In this document: one piece after another, positions 61,201 through 64,000 of the stretch
Layout: every line of letters begins with the position of its first letter
Numbering within the stretch: position 1 is the first letter of the stretch
DNA from: Eunapius fragilis
Taxonomy: Eukaryota > Porifera > Demospongiae > Spongillida > Spongillidae
NCBI GenBank assembly: GCA_963681505.1
Contig: OY811991.1
Span: 2,924,671 to 2,988,670 of the forward strand
DNA length: 64,000 nt
Direction: 5' to 3'
Made by a program: the position numbers and the translations under genes
Notes under the pieces: model-generated
Told to the model about the DNA's origin: nothing
Database searches by the model: none
What the model saw: the letters and a program-made list of their open reading frames with translations, nothing else

Positions 61201-62233
61201 TTAAAGGTACTACTTTGTATGCATATCCATTCACACACACCACATCACGTCACTTCTGCACCTGTGCATGAATGGTAAGGGCAAAACATGTTCAATCTGG
61301 GTGGAGTATATATAAACAACATAGTCACTACACAGCATTTGTGTATCTGTATCATATTGAAAATTCCTAGAATGGGTACATCCCATTAGACTTTAGATGT
61401 GTGGTGTTTTGTAACACAGTACACAGCGTTGAATGTAAAGTTTGCCCTGCTTCCAACTATACCACACCCTCTAGTGCCAATCCGTACCGTAAGGCACCAC
61501 TTAATAGGCTCCACCCCCCAGAAAACGTGTTTAAACATGCACATCTCCGTAACTGTCTATGCAATCTTGTTCAATATTTCAGGAGATAAAATGGTACCCA
61601 TATATGATTATGAAATACGATACGCTGAAGCATCCGTGATTACAGAGATACTGACATTTAAACACGAGCCCTTTTTGTTTGGGGGGGGGGGGGGGGGGGA
61701 TCATTACACCCCTAGATAGCCAAACTACCACTTAATGTTTCACTGTTAGGTACCCTTGAACCTAAATAGGAACCTGCTCCACACATACACAATATTAGTA
61801 CCCTCTCAGCATGTGTTCACTTTAAGCCGTTGTGTTGGGATAACTTGGATGGTATGGATGAAGAAAGTGCAGCATTATTATGGCTTGGATGAGCCAAGTA
61901 CAGTGCTGTCATAGCTCTGGGAAGTTGAGGTAATTCTTGGTAGCACTTTTTATTGGTGCTTTTTATTTACTCCATCCCTACATTGCACACACACATCCAT
62001 CACAACATCCAGACATCCCTGCCCTGCCCCCACCCGAGAAGAGTGTTGAGGAGGTCCCCCAAAAGGATGGAGGCGACGCGGAGTGGGGCGACCAGGCCCT
62101 GCACAAGTTCAAGCGCACCTCTGGTCCCCGGGCCAGGGATCCATATGCCTCCGATGACAGCTGGTTCATGCCAATCACCGTTGCTGTGGCCATCTTTCTA
62201 CCAATTTTGTTCTGCCTGTGTCGTGTTAGATGA
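58204..62233 (+). CDS. MLEC: malectin
   Basis: Malectin is an ER type I membrane lectin that binds di-glucosylated N-glycans and takes part in glycoprotein quality control. Four exons: 58204-58545, 60018-60197, 61143-61206, 62013-62233, giving 268 aa with consistent phases. The N-terminal signal peptide is MPVSRLFVILCISAVRLTQVLA. The malectin domain includes EVIYAVNCGGPKHTD, ILYQTERYHVTYFAYDVHIP, LKFSEVYFEHPGG, KVFDVALNGQHTVLKDFDIF and GETSDFDGTLRVEFLKG. The acidic/proline linker leads to RDPYASDDSW, one transmembrane helix (ITVAVAIFLPILFCLC) and a short cytosolic RVR tail. This start was chosen because it opens the signal peptide. Intron 1 holds a 0.75-kb polypyrimidine tract. The length matches the animal family (about 270-290 aa). 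Confidence 0.96.
58717..59475. repeat. polypyrimidine (CTCC/TCCT) tract, about 750 bp
   Basis: Almost pure C/T on the plus strand, built from CTCCCTCTCCTTCC-type units, inside malectin intron 1. The long open frames on both strands here (Ser/Pro/Leu- or Glu/Arg-rich) are composition artefacts. Confidence 0.95.
60210..61140. other. malectin intron 2, nothing recognised
   Basis: It contains a T homopolymer (about 60211-60227) and no coding family. Confidence 0.6.
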
Positions 62234-62509
62234 ACCAAGTAATGGACAGTCCCAAAAGTATTTAGTAGTGATGTGTTTTTTTTTTTCCATTTTTCGCAGT
62301 GTATATGAATAGAAAACTACTCTTATTATTTCACTGAAATGGTCAATATGTACATTTAGATACATACAGTGTATACTTCACACTTACAATATTTTGTAAT
62401 GTATGTGTGTGTGGGGGGGTGTTATATGAAGCTGCTTACATGTATCTGACTCGGACATACAGTAGTTATGTGTGTGATAACAGTCAAGTGCTTTTCACGC
62501 ATAGTAGAT

Positions 62510-63313
62510 CTACCCACTCTTCTTTTTGGGAGATGATTTCTTAAGATACATACGGATGATTGCATAGAACCAGTGAACCTGCAAGGCAAGGGCTGACCAG
62601 AAGAATGCATGACAGTGAACCTTCATTGTGGATAAGGCTTGGATGATGGTCAGGTTGTACTGGTGGGTGTAGACAGCTATCATGAATGGGTAGGTCAGCA
62701 AACGGAAGACTAAAAAGCTACAGATGGTCATGACGGCACACAACTGAAATACCAGGCTGTGCGTTCGCTTCAACTGGAGAGAAAATAAAATAAATAAATT
62801 ATGGTTCAGTTTTTATACACACATCTTAGATTAGAGATGCATAATTTATTTTGGCATGCAAAACAAACACACACATGTGTCAGGCACATCTTAGTACACG
62901 ATGATGATTTTATTGTACTCACTAGATTCAGAATGGCTGTTGTGTGAAGGAAAGGGTTGGCTGCATCATGAATCATGAAGCACCCTATGATGAAGTCACC
63001 AAGGTCCTTGCGCCACGCATACATCTGGAGGAGAGGTGAAAGTGTCAGGGATTAGGTGAACCATGGGGGTGCCAGTGTATGAAGGTATCACTGACAATGT
63101 CTAAGGGAACTCCAATCACCAATATGACAACATGATGCGTCACTATTGCCAAGTTGGCTCGACAGAACGTTGTAACTTTTTGCACAAAGTTGCCTTGCAA
63201 GGACTTCCGAAGACAGTAGTTGCTGTACATAGCATACAAGTCGTATACGAAGTACCAAGAGATGAAGTAAGTGAAAGGTATCAAGACGGGTGCCCTGCGT
63301 AAGAAATAAAATG

Positions 63314-63368
<55 letters not shown>

Positions 63369-63788
63369 ACAACACACACACATACACACAGATGCACATG
63401 CACCTACACACCACAAAATCACAACACAACGGAACTTACTGGCCGCGAAGAAAATCATCTCTAGCTTGCCATAGTATGACAATACTAACGACAGAGCACA
63501 TAATTCCATAGACTGTACTGACCAGCCTACGTCAAAGAGCAGTACGCATGAAAAGTATGCTAAGACATGCACACGAAACATTTACTTTTCGGACACTTCG
63601 GCCGTTACGAAGAGATTCCCCTCGCCTGACATTTCGCGGCTGCACATTTTGGGCAACAGCCGATATTTCAGAATGCTGTACAGAGCATGAAAGAAAACAG
63701 CTCCAATTGCAGTTAGCCATAGATACTGCAGTGAATCTAAATTTTTCACCGACACCGTATGCAGTCGAATGCCGCTACCAGTGTTCAT
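62510..63788 (-). CDS. TLC-domain membrane protein, TLCD3 (FAM57)-like
   Basis: Five exons: 63788-63586, 63526-63440, 63294-63096, 63024-62923 and 62773-62510, with matching phases, giving 284 aa. TLC-domain proteins are polytopic ER or plasma-membrane proteins linked to lipid or ceramide metabolism. Landmarks are LQYLWLTAIGAVFFHALYSI (TM1), LVSTVYGIMCSVVSIVIL (TM2), PFTYFISWYFVYDLYAMY, ANLAIVTHHVVILVIGV (the conserved THH pair), RKDLGDFIIGCFMIHDAANP, FRLLTYPFMIAVYTHQ and ALALQVHWFYAIIRMYLKKS. The GDFxIGC-xxxE/D-xxxPF and RxLxxPFM patterns resemble FAM57A/B more than TRAM or CLN8. The C-terminus SSPKKKSG is basic. The exon 3 donor GTCAGT is weak but keeps phase. It starts 37 bp from CCDC157. 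Confidence 0.82.
63316..63395. repeat. (CA)n microsatellite in TLCD3-like intron
   Basis: CA repeat with a few interruptions, beginning about 20 bp upstream of the exon 3 acceptor (minus strand). Confidence 0.9.
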
Positions 63789-63825
63789 TTCTGCAAGTTG
63801 TCATGGGAAAGTAATAGGCGTGGCG
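63789..63825. promoter_or_regulatory. 37-bp gap between divergent start codons (TLCD3-like / CCDC157)
   Basis: The two predicted start codons are separated by 37 bp. Transcription starts must be within this gap or inside the opposing coding sequence. No TATA-like sequence is obvious. Confidence 0.5.
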
Positions 63826-64000
63826 ATGACGTGTGCTTTGGGAACACAGGCGGGCATTGATAGTTTGAGAAGCGACGTTCTGACTATTCACAATGCCTCT
63901 AAAGACGTCCTAACTAAAGCAGGAGAGCTCAAGGTCCCTTCATGGCGCTTCCCAGAAAAGCTCAGCACCAGCATAGATGTGGACACCCTTCTTAAAGACT
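63826..64000 (+). CDS. CCDC157: CCDC157-like coiled-coil protein, N-terminus (continues past window)
   Basis: An open frame from ATG 63826 to the window edge encodes 58 residues: MTCALGTQAGIDSLRSDVLT, then IHNASKDVLTKAGELKVPSW, RFPEKLSTSIDVDTLL. The VPSWRFPEKLS..IDxxxLL segment matches the conserved N-terminus of vertebrate CCDC157 (pattern PSWKFPDR..DLDMxxLL), a coiled-coil protein linked to Golgi function and spermatogenesis. Only the first exon portion is visible, so coiled coils cannot be assessed. The start is supported by the family N-terminus MxxxLGxQxxxxSLR. Confidence 0.8.
   Translation, partial: MTCALGTQAGIDSLRSDVLTIHNASKDVLTKAGELKVPSWRFPEKLSTSIDVDTLLKD

Overview
The window is nuclear DNA from a metazoan, probably a non-bilaterian invertebrate such as a sponge. 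This is inferred from strongly conserved animal genes with GT-AG introns, tightly packed gene neighbours at the right end, and a transposon mix I associate with sponges and cnidarians. No rRNA, tRNA or CRISPR feature was recognised. All family assignments are by eye, without database searches.

Right end (about 57.7-64 kb): a compact four-gene block. CCT6 (chaperonin TCP-1 zeta, minus) and malectin (plus) start head to head, 128 bp apart. Malectin and a TLC-domain protein of TLCD3/FAM57 type (minus) end tail to tail. The TLC gene and the 5' end of CCDC157 (plus) start head to head, with only 37 bp between start codons. Exon ends, reading phases and peptide lengths agree for all resolved exons.

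Middle (20-58 kb): CCT6 is stretched over 38 kb. I found 18 exons by phase-consistent splicing, and one conserved internal segment is missing. Its introns hold nested and chimeric mobile elements: hAT fragments, a series of broken RLE-type (R2-like) LINE pieces, piggyBac-like fragments, tyrosine-recombinase (DIRS/Ngaro-like) retroelements, Penelope-like and Ty3/gypsy fragments, two MITE-like elements, and minisatellites. A largely intact, multi-exon DDE-transposase-like gene (48.3-51.0 kb) lies antisense inside CCT6 intron 9.

Left part (1-20 kb): three phase-matched exons of a two-pore-channel-like membrane protein (4.0-4.6 kb, minus), a decayed Ty3/gypsy element (6.5-10.3 kb), and a two-gene mobile element (14.9-19.6 kb). 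In that element a RecQ-like helicase (plus) converges tail to tail on a DUF6589-type gene (minus). A second copy at 32.2-33.8 kb is a large snap-back palindrome with the same two gene families, which supports the pair as one transposable system, possibly an Academ-H-like lineage.

The observations most worth following up are the RecQ/DUF6589 element and its snap-back copy, the YR retroelement with split direct repeats (A1, B1-A2, B2) inserted without target duplication into the amplified repeat region of another YR element, and the antisense DDE-transposase gene.
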